DNA of 64,000 nt, from contig CBDCLS010000005.1 in assembly GCA_965218775.1 (NCBI GenBank), positions 1,860,001 to 1,924,000 on the forward strand. The letters are read 5' to 3'. The stretch comes from CAUZIZ01 sp965218775 (GTDB lineage: Bacteria > Acidobacteriota > UBA6911 > RPQK01 > JAJDTT01). The notes beneath the pieces were generated by a model. It was not told the DNA's origin and ran no database searches. It saw nothing but the letters and a program-made list of their open reading frames with translations. A program made the translations under genes and the position numbers. Positions 35,914 to 44,424 of the stretch are shown here, one piece after another (position 1 is the stretch's first letter; every line of letters begins with the position of its first letter).

Positions 35914-36942
35914 ATGAGCCGAGAAGCGATTCTTGAAACCTATTCGAAAGCCGCGACCGAGAGGGATACGGCGCTTTGCTGTCCGGTAGATTATCAGCAG
36001 GAGTTTTCGCCGGAAGAGTTGCAACACATACCCGAGGAAGTCCTGGAGCTCAACTACGGCTGTGGGGTGCCCCCGGAGCTGAGAAGGTTGGAGCCCGGAA
36101 AGAGCGTCCTGGACCTGGGTCCCGGCCTGGGTCGAGACTGCTTCATTGCCGCTCGAAAAGTGGGGTCCGAAGGGCAGGTGTTTGGCCTCGATATGAGTGA
36201 CGAGATGCTTCAAAAGGCCGAGCGCTACAAGCAAACCGTGGTGTCTCGATTGGGATACGACAACCTGCACTTTCTAAAGGGCCAATTCGATGTCCAGATT
36301 CCCCTGGAAGATTCCAGCATCGACGTCATCTTCTCCAACTGCGTGAACAACCTTGCTCTGGAAAAGAAAACCGCCTATCGAGAAATGCTCAGAATCCTTC
36401 GTCCTGGAAGCAAACTATCCTTCTCGGATATCGTGTCCTACGAGCCCCTCCCGGCGAAGTTGAGGGTGAATGAAACCGCCTGGGCCGACTGTGTGGCCGG
36501 GGCACTTTCCTTCCAGGATCTGAACCAGCTATTAAGCGAGATCGGTTTCCAGGGCGTCACTCTGCAGACCGATTACCTGTGGCAAAAGGGGGCTCAGATC
36601 GTCGAACGATATTTCCCCTCGACCTCGCTCAATCCTGAGGAGCTCGAGACAGTCGAATCAGTGCGACTCTATTCCGTCACGGTGGAAGCCTACAAGCCGA
36701 TCCTCGATCCCAACGGACCCTGTTATTGGAAGGGCCACTACGCCCTCTATGATGGGCCCGCCAAAGCCTATCACCTGGATCCGGATCCCGATCACATCTT
36801 TCCCGCAGGGGTGCCCATGGAGGTGTGTGAAAAGACGGCCACCGTGTTGAAGAACGAGCCCCACAACAGCTACTTCACGGTCTTCGAACCTGAAGGCGAG
36901 GTGGAAGCCCGTCTCTGCGTGCCCGGCTCGGAATGTTGCTAG
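35914..36942 (+). CDS. arsM: arsenite methyltransferase (ArsM family)
   Basis: 342 aa behind GGAGGA. The SAM motif is VLDLGPGLGRD. Cysteines at 22/23 (LCCPVDY), 50 (YGCGVP), 143 (FSNCVNNLAL) and 193 (ADCVAGAL) repeat the spacing of the four As(III)-binding cysteines of algal ArsM (28 residues between the first pair, 50 between the last). The C-terminal third (GHYALYDGPAKAYHLDPD, EVCEKTATVL) matches the extra ArsM C-terminal domain. The protein ends in SECC, an additional vicinal pair. It would methylate As(III) with SAM, giving less toxic or volatile products. It is preceded by a flavoprotein, and no arsR, arsC or acr3 lies nearby. Confidence 0.85.
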   Translation: MSREAILETYSKAATERDTALCCPVDYQQEFSPEELQHIPEEVLELNYGCGVPPELRRLEPGKSVLDLGPGLGRDCFIAARKVGSEGQVFGLDMSDEMLQKAERYKQTVVSRLGYDNLHFLKGQFDVQIPLEDSSIDVIFSNCVNNLALEKKTAYREMLRILRPGSKLSFSDIVSYEPLPAKLRVNETAWADCVAGALSFQDLNQLLSEIGFQGVTLQTDYLWQKGAQIVERYFPSTSLNPEELETVESVRLYSVTVEAYKPILDPNGPCYWKGHYALYDGPAKAYHLDPDPDHIFPAGVPMEVCEKTATVLKNEPHNSYFTVFEPEGEVEARLCVPGSECC

Positions 36943-36999
36943 AGCGGGAAAGACACTGCCGCGAAGGTCCGAACCTGTATGAAACCAAGTCCGTCAGAG

Positions 37000-37450
37000 C
37001 CGCGAACGACTTGAGTGGTCAGCAATATGAGCCCAGGTTCCGAGGAGAGAGCTGGACAACTCGTCCGGCGCTTCCCGCGCTCGCACAATCTCCCGTCTCC
37101 CCCCTGTACGCATCCCCTTCAGGGATGAAATCCAGAGGCGGCGCTCCCCCAGGGTTCGGAAACCCGTATCTGTTTAGCGTCTTCCCCGTGCCCTTGCCTT
37201 TGCCCGCGCCCGTCGACGTTCTTGACTGTTGTCTCTCTTTTCTCCCGCCGAACGGTGCCGCCAATGGCGATGTACAGCGGCTGTCCGGAAGCGTGGCAAT
37301 ACCGACTAGGTTGGTCAAGGGCTTGGATACGACCGAAGTATGGATGGAATCGGGCAAGGGCACGGGCGCAGGCAAAGGCAAGGGAGGACGCTAAACACAT
37401 ACGGAAACCCTGGGCTGGAATCCACAATCCCGTTGGGATTGACCTCGATT
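37000..37450 (-). repeat. ~450-bp interspersed block, copy 1 (contains hexamer array R3)
   Basis: Matches 43638-44071 in inverted orientation. Shared marks are CGCGAACG...AGCAATATGAG, CATCCCTTTCAGGGATGA-like palindromes (CATCCCCTTCAGGGATGA), CCCGTATCTGTTTAGCG, the hexamer arms at 37182-37213 and 37351-37385, CTAAACACATACGGAAACCC and AATCCCGTTGGGATTGACCTC. A second, looser GGCA-rich stretch follows at 37495-37540. No conserved coding frame is convincing. Together with its flanks it fills the 660 bp after arsM. Confidence 0.75.
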
Positions 37451-37601
37451 ACAATGTTGAAAACCGGGGGTGCCGCGAAAGAGGAACGCTCACGGGGCGG
37501 AGGCAGAGGCATAAGCAAAGGCAAAGACAGGGCAAGGGTTTAGAGCAGGAAGACGATGCTAAACGGATACCCTTCTTGTTGGGTTCTCCAAGGAGCCATT
37601 T

Positions 37602-37745
37602 ATGAATCTCCATCGAGGTCATCTTCGCCTGATTCTTCTTTTGACCCTGTTCCTGATTTCCTGGAGAGAGCTATCGGCCCAGTCCCGAGGTGGAGATCCG
37701 GGATGGCGATCTCTACTCCCTGCGTTTCCGGCCCTGATGGGATAG
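37602..37745 (+). CDS. short secreted ORF, possibly a truncated gene
   Basis: 47 codons from ATG 37602 behind CCAAGGAGCC. Residues 1-27 form a complete signal peptide (LRLILLLTLFLISWRELSAQ). Only 20 residues follow (SRGGDPGWRSLLPAF...) before TAG 37743. It is either a small secreted peptide or a secreted-protein gene lost after its signal. It ends 65 bp before the next gene. Confidence 0.45.
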   Translation: MNLHRGHLRLILLLTLFLISWRELSAQSRGGDPGWRSLLPAFPALMG

Positions 37746-37810
37746 GGTTTGCTTTATTGGGCTTCAGGCATTGGTTCCCATTGATCTAGGCTCATAAGGG
37801 AGACGCAAGG

Positions 37811-39364
37811 ATGCACGTCGGCGATCAAAGCGGTAGAGCACTTCCCCCATTCCCCATTAGACTCGTCTTGATTGCAGCTCTAGCTGCTGGCACACCATAC
37901 GGAACAGCTCCCGTGTTCGGCCAGGCTGAAGATCCCCTGAATTCGTCGAAAGTGCTGAACCTGAATACCTTCGCCACACATTCTTCAGCCTCTTCGCCGG
38001 AAAGCGCGATCGATCTGACACATCCCAGAGATGGATCGGGACGGATCTTTGTTAGCACCAACCAAGGTAGGATCCATGCCTTCTCATCCAGCGGAACTTA
38101 TCTGGGAAGATTCCTGGATTTCAACACAGCCGCAGTCCCGGATTTTGACAATTCTCTCGGCTTTACAACAAATGGGCTGTCGTACATAGCCTTCCATCCG
38201 AATTACGGCACCGTCGATGCTCCCGGAGAAGGTAAGCTTTACACCATCTATAAGAGTCACGTACCGGGAGCGCGCGAACCCGACTACACTGGAGCCCGAC
38301 TTGCAACAAGACCAGGAGACGTGATCAGCCAGTACGCCATCGTTGAATGGACGGTCGAGGCAGACAATCCCAACCGAATCGACACAGCGTCTCGGCGCGA
38401 GGTGATCAGGTTTGAGTTCAGTGGTCCGGGAGACACTGTACACTCGGTCGGAGAGATCAGCTTCAACCCGTTCCCCAAGCGGGGTGAGGCCGACTACGGG
38501 AATCTTTATCTCGCATTGGGTGACGCCTACGCCGGAGGTGCTGTAAAGAACTGGCAACACGTGCAAGACTCGGACAATCCGTTCGGCAAGCTGTTGCGCA
38601 TCAACCCGCTTCAGAGTGGCAGTGACCGGTATTCCGTCCCCGCGGACAATCCCTTTCATGAAGGCGGTTCGCTTCTCGATGAGGACAACAACGTCGAAGA
38701 GATTTTCGCGTGGGGCCTGCGTTATCCCCAAAACTTCAGCTTCGCCAAGGACGCTCGCGGATCCCATCGCTTGATCGTATTTGACATTGGCGCCGCTGAC
38801 TTTGAAGAATTGAATATCGTAGACCTGGGCGACAATCACGGCTGGTCGCGCCGCGATGGTCCGATAGAGGGCAACAGAAACACGGCACTAAAACTGCCTC
38901 CAGGTTCCACGCTCGAATCTCCTGCCGCCGTGTATGACCACAACATCCCCAACCTTCCCAACGGGATCCCTATAGCGGGTTCCGCAGCGATCACTGGGGG
39001 GTTCGTCGTCTCCGATCCTGGAGATACAACTTTTCAGAACCAGGTGATCTTTGGCGATCTGGCGCGCTGTGCATTTTTCCACGCTGACTTTGACGATTTG
39101 TTGACAGCCGATGCGGCCGATACCCAGGCATCGATATGGGTGATGGCGGTGAGTCTCGACGGAGGTCCCGCGGCGCTCTTTGGTGACCTGATCAGTAAGG
39201 GCCGGTGTGATGCCCGTTTCGGCGTGGACGAAAGGGGCCGTCTTTTCGTCATTAGTAGACAAACCAACGGAATCTATCTCACCGATCTGATCGCGGACCA
39301 GAGCCCTGACGATACAAAGTCGGACGGCAAAGTCGAGAACGCCGAAAAGGGAAGCACTGACTAA
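37811..39364 (+). CDS. secreted glucose/sorbosone dehydrogenase-like beta-propeller
   Basis: 517 aa. Signal peptide to about residue 38 (VFGQA). HPRDGSGRIFVSTNQGRIHAF, IAFHPNYG, GEISFNPFPKRGEADYGNLYLALGDA, NPFGKLLRINPL and EIFAWGLRYPQNFSFA are the GSDH (PQQ-type sugar dehydrogenase) landmarks. It would oxidise a sugar or polyol outside the inner membrane, if it binds PQQ. The TAA stop is itself the target duplication of the 181-bp MITE that follows, so the MITE landed exactly at the stop codon without altering the protein. Confidence 0.82.
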   Translation: MHVGDQSGRALPPFPIRLVLIAALAAGTPYGTAPVFGQAEDPLNSSKVLNLNTFATHSSASSPESAIDLTHPRDGSGRIFVSTNQGRIHAFSSSGTYLGRFLDFNTAAVPDFDNSLGFTTNGLSYIAFHPNYGTVDAPGEGKLYTIYKSHVPGAREPDYTGARLATRPGDVISQYAIVEWTVEADNPNRIDTASRREVIRFEFSGPGDTVHSVGEISFNPFPKRGEADYGNLYLALGDAYAGGAVKNWQHVQDSDNPFGKLLRINPLQSGSDRYSVPADNPFHEGGSLLDEDNNVEEIFAWGLRYPQNFSFAKDARGSHRLIVFDIGAADFEELNIVDLGDNHGWSRRDGPIEGNRNTALKLPPGSTLESPAAVYDHNIPNLPNGIPIAGSAAITGGFVVSDPGDTTFQNQVIFGDLARCAFFHADFDDLLTADAADTQASIWVMAVSLDGGPAALFGDLISKGRCDARFGVDERGRLFVISRQTNGIYLTDLIADQSPDDTKSDGKVENAEKGSTD

Positions 39365-39545
39365 GGGCTCGTTCAAGAATAACTTCACATTCTGGCATCT
39401 CATCTTCACACCATCTTCGGCCGCTCCTCAATCGCGAAAACCTCAACGTAGGCCTGGCTACGCCTGCGCTTTCGCTCAATCGTTCGCGACCGAATCTGGC
39501 GCAAATCTGAGCGCCAACTCTGCGAAGTTATTCTTGAACGAACCC
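39365..39545. mobile_element. 181-bp MITE, copy 2
   Basis: Inverted relative to 3514-3694 and exactly the same length. The ends GGGCTCGTTCAAGAATAAC and GTTATTCTTGAACGAACCC form the inverted repeat, with TAA duplications at 39362-39364 and 39546-39548. A second MITE of the IS1380 type abuts it. Confidence 0.85.
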
Positions 39546-39548
39546 TAA

Positions 39549-39723
39549 CCCGCATTTCTCACACCCAGTCTGCTACGAGGCCGCAATCATCCGCCCTGAC
39601 TGCGTGACGCTCCTTCGGCCTCCTCGACGTACTGCACGAGTACGACTGCGGGGGCCTCGGTCGCAAGCCTTGCCAGGACGGCGCTTTCGGCCTCTCGCGA
39701 CGACCGGGTGTGAGAAATGCGGG
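39549..39723 (-). mobile_element. 175-bp MITE with IS1380-like ends, copy C
   Basis: Ends CCCGCATTTCTCACACCC, with CTAA duplications at 39545-39548 and 39724-39727. It is inverted and diverged relative to copies A and B and has lost 11 bp. It inserted one base inside the edge of the 181-bp MITE, so it is the younger of the two at this spot. Confidence 0.88.
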
Positions 39724-39786
39724 CTAAAGATTCAATTTCCTTGGATCTTCATATGAGCTACTTAGCACTGCCCTTTGAATCTGGGC

Positions 39787-39814
39787 TAAAGAATCCGCCT
39801 GGAATAGCCGATTA
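39787..39814 (+). promoter_or_regulatory. sigma-28 (FliA)-type promoter of flagellin
   Basis: TAAAG (39787-39791), 15 bp, then GCCGATTA (39807-39814), close to the consensus TAAA-N15-GCCGATAA with one extra spacer base. It lies 85 bp before the flagellin ATG. Confidence 0.7.
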
Positions 39815-39898
39815 GAAAGGTGACATGGGTGTGCTGGTGCCCAGGAACCAGCGGGGCAAGGATGCCCTCGAGGGAAAATTTCAAGGAGGAAATAGTCA

Positions 39899-40762
39899 AT
39901 GAGCAGCACTTTCAGCGTCATCACCAATCTCCCCAGTTTGGTGGCGCAACACAATTCCACCCAGAACCAGCAGAGCCTGCAAAGAACCCTTTTCCGGCTC
40001 TCTACTGGTCAGCGGTTGTTTCGGGGAGGCGAGGATCCCGCCGGCATGGCGTTGGCGGACGGCTTGCACGCCCAGATTCGAACGCTGGAGCAGTCCATCA
40101 GGAATGCAAATGACGGCGTCGGGTTTGCCCAGGTGGCAGACAGTGCCTATGGACAGGTCCAGAATCTGCTGGGCAGAGCCGCTTCGCTGCTCTCTGAAGC
40201 AGAATCAGACACCAACAGCAGCGGCGAGGTAGCCATCGAAACTGAGCTGGCTCAGATCTACCAGGAAATCGACCGGATCGGAGCGGCCACGTCGTTCAAC
40301 GGAACTGCTGTTTTTTCCAACGCGACCATAAACATCTTTGTAGGGGACACGCAGAACCTGACGGCTTCCAATGCCGAGATCGCGGTCGCCACCAGCGCGC
40401 TGAGTACCACGGCTGATCTGGCCATCGCTGCCGGTGTTACGAGTGCTGGATCCAGCATTACGGTCGACATCGATGGCACCAACACGGCCACGGTTATGCT
40501 GGGTGAGGTGGAAGCCGCAATTGACGCGGTTGCCAGCCGGCGAGGATCGCTGGGTGCTTCCATGAACCGACTGGAGAATGCGGTGTCCGTCATGCAGTCC
40601 CAGGTTCAGAATCTGACTGCTGCCGAATCACAGATTCGAGATGCGGACTTCGCTGCGGAGATCGCAAATCTGACGAAGTTCCAGATTCTCTCACAGGTCG
40701 GCGTAGCGGCAATGGCCCAGGCCAACGCCGTACCGCAGAGCGTGTTGTCTCTCTTCCAGTAG
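39899..40762 (+). CDS. fliC: flagellin
   Basis: 287 aa behind AAGGAGG (39889-39895). The N-terminal D0/D1 region is typical (NQQSLQRTLFRLSTGQRLFRGGEDPAGMALADGL, RNANDGVGFAQVADSA), as is the C-terminal one (RRGSLGASMNRLENAV, ESQIRDADFAAEIANLTKFQILSQVGVAAMAQAN). The variable middle is short. It forms the flagellar filament after type III export. A FliA-type promoter is present. No other flagellar gene is in the window; MITEs flank it on both sides. Confidence 0.95.
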   Translation: MSSTFSVITNLPSLVAQHNSTQNQQSLQRTLFRLSTGQRLFRGGEDPAGMALADGLHAQIRTLEQSIRNANDGVGFAQVADSAYGQVQNLLGRAASLLSEAESDTNSSGEVAIETELAQIYQEIDRIGAATSFNGTAVFSNATINIFVGDTQNLTASNAEIAVATSALSTTADLAIAAGVTSAGSSITVDIDGTNTATVMLGEVEAAIDAVASRRGSLGASMNRLENAVSVMQSQVQNLTAAESQIRDADFAAEIANLTKFQILSQVGVAAMAQANAVPQSVLSLFQ

Positions 40763-40805
40763 TCGAGAGCCGACGCTTACAAGTTAGGAGCTGAGTCGGA
40801 GTGAA

Positions 40806-40991
40806 CCCGCATTTCTCATCGCCTGTCGTAGCGAGGCGTCGCAAGGGCCGTCCTGGCAAGGCTTGCGACCGAGGCCTCCGCAGTCGTACTTGTACAGTAC
40901 GTCGAGGAGGCCGACCGAGCGAAACGCAGCCAGGACGGGCGGCGTACGGATGATTGCGGCGACGTAGTAGACCGGCGATGAGAAATGCGGG
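40806..40991 (+). mobile_element. 186-bp MITE with IS1380-like ends, copy B
   Basis: Identical to copy A (23266-23451), with TGAA duplications at 40802-40805 and 40992-40995. It lies between flagellin and convergent carbamoylase and appears to split a GAGCCGA / TCGGCTC hairpin that may have been the flagellin terminator. Confidence 0.9.
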
Positions 40992-41044
40992 TGAAGGCTT
41001 CGGCTCGGCTCGTACCGTGAAATAAGGTCCACATTTCAAGAGGG

Positions 41045-41986
41045 TCACCCGTCATCTGGTGGTATTGCCTCAGTTTGATCTGTGATCGGTCCGTAGTGTT
41101 CGATGCGTCGGTTACGGGCGAAATTGAAGATCTGTTCCTTCAGCAGTCGAGTCAGGTCCAGGTCGCAACGGTGCACGACCAACTCGTCTCCCAGCGTTGA
41201 AGCGGCGGCGACGATTTCTCCGGTTGGGGCGATGATCGACGTTTGCCCGATCTGACTCACTCCCTCTTCGACACCCGCCTTGGCGACGCCGACGACCCAG
41301 CACCCGTTTTGGTACGCTCCAGATTGCATGCACAACTGATTGTGGAAGTTTGCCAGAGGGTCCAGCTGAGGCCGTTCGGGGTTATGATCTGGAGTGTTGT
41401 AACCCAGCAGAATCATCTCGGCGCCGCGTAGAGCGAGCACTCGATACGTCTCAGGCCACCGGCGGTCGTTGCAGACACACATGCCAAGCACGCCACCAAA
41501 TGCACGCCATGTCTGAAAGCCCAGATCGCCGACGTCGAAGTATCGCTTTTCCAGATTTTGAAACGGGTTCCGCGGACGGTGATCGGCGTGTCCCGGTAGA
41601 TGGATTTTGCGGAATTTGCCGATAATCTCGCCGGTTTTATCAACCAGCACGCTGCTGTTGAAATGACGAATTCCACCCTCTGCAAACGCGAGTTCGGCAA
41701 AACCGAGATGAAAGCCGATTCTTAGACGGGCTGCCTCGTCGAACAGCGGCTGTGTTTCGTGGCTGGGCATTTCACCTTCGAAGTACGAGTCGATTTCGTC
41801 GGAGTCCTCCATGTACCAGTGCGGAAAAAATGGGGTGAGGGCGCATTCGGTAAATACGATCAGATCGCAGTCGTGCGCGTGTGCCTCTCGCATCTGATCA
41901 ATCAGCCGCGCAACAACTTCACCCCGGGTTTCACTTCGCGAAATCGGCCCGCTTTGAGCAGCTCCGACGGTTAGGAATCTGGGCAT
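41045..41986 (-). CDS. N-carbamoyl-D-amino-acid hydrolase
   Basis: 313 aa from ATG 41986 (MPRFLTVGAAQSGPISRSETR). The nitrilase-superfamily triad falls at Glu47 (FTECALT), Lys127 (FRKIHLPGH) and Cys172 (GMCVCNDRRWPETYRV), the positions of the Agrobacterium D-carbamoylases. YNTPDHNPERPQ and MQSGAYQNGCWVVGVAKAG also fit. It releases D-amino acids from N-carbamoyl precursors, the second step of hydantoin breakdown. No hydantoinase is seen in the window. It is the last gene of a minus-strand group with Nudix and creatininase-family genes. Confidence 0.9.
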   Translation of the reverse strand: MPRFLTVGAAQSGPISRSETRGEVVARLIDQMREAHAHDCDLIVFTECALTPFFPHWYMEDSDEIDSYFEGEMPSHETQPLFDEAARLRIGFHLGFAELAFAEGGIRHFNSSVLVDKTGEIIGKFRKIHLPGHADHRPRNPFQNLEKRYFDVGDLGFQTWRAFGGVLGMCVCNDRRWPETYRVLALRGAEMILLGYNTPDHNPERPQLDPLANFHNQLCMQSGAYQNGCWVVGVAKAGVEEGVSQIGQTSIIAPTGEIVAAASTLGDELVVHRCDLDLTRLLKEQIFNFARNRRIEHYGPITDQTEAIPPDDG

Positions 41987-42019
41987 TGATTTGTGCCACA
42001 ACGCCAATACATTTGTTAA

Positions 42020-42577
42020 TTACTCTTCGACGTAGTCGAGCAAGTCTTTGATCATTCTGGCGGTTAACCCCCAGATGGTCTGTCCATCGTAGTGATAGAA
42101 GTAGACCGAGATCCAACGGTCCTCCCTCCAACGCCTCTGGACCAGGGGCGCTGTCTCGAGAAAGAAGCGGACAGGAACCTCCAGCATGGAAGCCACTTCA
42201 CGGGGGTTCACGACCGTCGTGAAGCCCTCCCGGATGTAGCCCGCAAAGGGCGTGACCGAGTAACCTGTGACCGAGGTGTAGTCCTTGAAGCGTCCGAGGA
42301 ACTCGACCTCTCTTGGAGAGACCCCTATCTCCTCCTCTGTCTCTCGTAGGGCCGTCTCCCAAAGGGATGGATCGGCTTCCTCTTCCAACCCTCCCGGAAA
42401 ACAGATCTGGCCCTTGTGGGTGGCGACTTGCTGTGTCCGCCGAGTGAGCAGGAAGTGCGGCTCTCCCTGACGCTCGAAGATCGACATCAGAACTGCGGCC
42501 CGGCCCCGGAACTGCTTGGATTGGGCCTCAAACTCAGCCTCCGAGAGCTTCTCCCTGGTCCGTTCCTTCCAGCCCAA
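42020..42577 (-). CDS. Nudix hydrolase, coenzyme A pyrophosphatase type
   Basis: 185 aa. LLTRRTQQVATHKGQICFPGG is the CoA-Nudix (UPF0035) motif, followed by the Nudix box GLEEEADPSLWETALRETEEEIGV. It cleaves CoA or its derivatives to phosphopantetheine and 3',5'-ADP. It lies between the carbamoylase (33 bp) and the creatininase-family gene (55 bp). Confidence 0.9.
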   Translation of the reverse strand: MGWKERTREKLSEAEFEAQSKQFRGRAAVLMSIFERQGEPHFLLTRRTQQVATHKGQICFPGGLEEEADPSLWETALRETEEEIGVSPREVEFLGRFKDYTSVTGYSVTPFAGYIREGFTTVVNPREVASMLEVPVRFFLETAPLVQRRWREDRWISVYFYHYDGQTIWGLTARMIKDLLDYVEE

Positions 42578-42632
42578 TACACTTCCTCCCGGCGTTGTCG
42601 TTGAACGCTTCCCAACCCAGGCGCAGCTTCCT

Positions 42633-43382
42633 TTACTCCACCCTGGGATCGAGTTGGGCGGACATCAACTGAGGCTGGACCTCGCGGTTGCCGCCTTCCA
42701 GCATTCCCTCCAGAAACTCGACCGTCTTGGCCACCGCCGCCTCTGCCAGTTGACGCCCCTTCTCGACGGTGGCCTCCAGAGGCAGCTTGTCCTCCTGGTC
42801 GCGCATGGCATCTTGTCGCACGTTCTCAGGGAACAGCGCCAGGGCGATCGAAGTCTCATATTCCTGGGCATGGCCAGGCACCCCGGTAGTGCAGATCTTC
42901 TCCGCCTGCTGGCGACTCAAATTCCAATAGGAGTGAATCTGGATATTTGCTTCCGGATGCTCCAGCTGAAAGTAGAGCTGCCACTGCCGCAAAATGCCGT
43001 AGACGGGCGCCTCATTACCACCGTGACCGTTAAGGACCAGCACCTTCTGGCAGCCGTGGCGCACCATGCTCTCGATTGCATCGAAAAGGACGGCCAGCCA
43101 CGACCCCGGTTTGGCGGTCAGGGAGCCCTTGTGCACCATATGATGCTCTGAAATCCCGACTCGGAGCGGCAGCGCAACCACGACGCGCGGATAGAGGCGT
43201 CGGGCCGCCTCCTCGGCAACCCATTCTGAAGACCGGATGTCGTGCTCCATCGCCAGGTGCTCCAGGTGCTGTTCGATAGCACCCGTGGGAATCACACAGG
43301 CTTCAAAGCGTCCAGCCTCCAGCGCCCCGCGAAACTCGCGCCGCGTCATCTTCTCCAGGCGAACTTCCTTCTCAGTGATCAT
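42633..43382 (-). CDS. creatininase-family amidohydrolase
   Basis: 249 aa from ATG 43382 (MITEKEVRLEKMTRREF), seven bases after GGGAGA; an upstream ATG at 43448 is less well supported. Metal-binding motifs are IPTGAIEQHLEHLAMEHDI, VLNGHGGNEAP and GHAQEYETSIAL, as in creatininase and MftE-like amidohydrolases. It hydrolyses a cyclic or linear amide; the substrate is not readable. Grouping with D-carbamoylase suggests ureide or hydantoin-type substrates (inference). Confidence 0.85.
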   Translation of the reverse strand: MITEKEVRLEKMTRREFRGALEAGRFEACVIPTGAIEQHLEHLAMEHDIRSSEWVAEEAARRLYPRVVVALPLRVGISEHHMVHKGSLTAKPGSWLAVLFDAIESMVRHGCQKVLVLNGHGGNEAPVYGILRQWQLYFQLEHPEANIQIHSYWNLSRQQAEKICTTGVPGHAQEYETSIALALFPENVRQDAMRDQEDKLPLEATVEKGRQLAEAAVAKTVEFLEGMLEGGNREVQPQLMSAQLDPRVE

Positions 43383-43637
43383 TCTGTTTCTCCCAGTCTC
43401 CGTCGCGCCGAGTCGGACGGCACCCTCGAGTTCCCGATCATAAGCCATGCTCTATTCGGGCGCTAGCACACTTGGGCATCGACTAGATCGTTGGACCGCA
43501 GCTGTTTCCCCTCAGTGCCACCGGCGATTACACTGGATCATTCGGGTGAAAACTTCAGTCCCGCCTCCAGGAGCGCAGGCCCTATTCGAGAAAGAAACTT
43601 CGAAGTACCTGTTTAGGACTTTCAAAAGGGAATCAAA

Positions 43638-44071
43638 ATAGAGGTCAATCCCAACGGGATTGCGTATTCCAGCCCAGGGTTTCCGTATGTGTTTAGCGCC
43701 TTCCCTTGCCTTTGCCCGCACCCTCGCCCGTGCCCGTGTTCGTTCGCGTCTTTTTGTCCTGAAACCCTCGTAATCGCTGACAGCAAGATCAAAGAACGCA
43801 CTGTCGACTCAATCGGCCTGGCTTGGCCAAGGGCCTCGATGCAACCAAGGAGAGCCGAAGTCAGGGCAAAGGCAAGGGTGGGAAGAAGGCGTTAAACAGA
43901 TACGGGTTTCCCAACCCTGGGGGAGCCCACCGCCTTTGGACTTCATCCCTGAAGGGGATGCATACAAGGGAACACGGGGAATTGTGCGAGCGCGGGAAGC
44001 GCCGGACGAGTTGTCCGGCTCTCTCCTCGGAACTGGGCCTCATATTGCTAACGAGTCAAGGCGTTCGCGGC
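43638..44071 (+). repeat. ~440-bp interspersed block, copy 2 (contains hexamer array R4)
   Basis: Inverted counterpart of 37000-37450. Starts GAGGTCAATCCCAACGGGAT, has hexamer arms at 43703-43738 and 43862-43880, the loop CAATCGGCCTGGCTTGGCCA, then CAGATACGGGTTTCCC and the CTCTCCTCGGAACTGGGCC end. The pair encloses 6.2 kb from the short secreted ORF to the creatininase-family gene. The 190 bp before it (43449-43637) carry only fragments of repeat E. Confidence 0.75.
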
Positions 44072-44168
44072 ACTGCCGGACCCGGCTTCGTCATACTCGC
44101 AAGGCACCCGTTCGCGGCACTGAATTCCCCTACTGCTCACTGATCACTACCTCACTGCTTACTATTCA

Positions 44169-44424
44169 AGTTCCAGGTCAGTGCCCCCCCGGCTGCGCCG
44201 CCCCATTCGAGAAAAAAACTGACTGAGCCATAGAAGCCTGAAGCGCGAGCGAGGGGTTGGGAATCTGCGAGATGCGTTGCCAAAAAGCATTCGACCACCC
44301 CCTCGCTCGCGCTTCAGGCTTCCATAGTTCTCGCAGCAATCCGTGACCCGGGACGTGCGAGGTTCGAATGAAGTTTCAGGTTAGTGTCCCCCCAGCGGTG
44401 CTGCCCCATTCGAGAACGAAACTT
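44169..44424 (+). repeat. two direct repeats around a 24-bp-stem hairpin
   Basis: Direct copies at 44169-44222 and 44369-44424 share CAGTGCCCCCC / TAGTGTCCCCCC and GCCCCATTCGAGAA. Between them a perfect 24-bp stem (44233-44256 with 44299-44322, GAAGCCTGAAGCGCGAGCGA...) closes a 42-base loop. The remaining spacer to 44694 holds nothing I can name. No gene is supportable in 43449-44694. Confidence 0.7.

Noticed and set aside
36933..37605. Overlapping frames of 100-150 codons after arsM
   Set aside because: They lie in the interspersed block. Their shared segments shift frame between the two block copies, as expected of non-coding repeats.
39545..40995. Flagellin as cargo of a composite transposon made by the two flanking MITEs
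   Set aside because: Each MITE has its own 4-bp duplication (CTAA and TGAA); the outer flanks do not match as one composite insertion would require.
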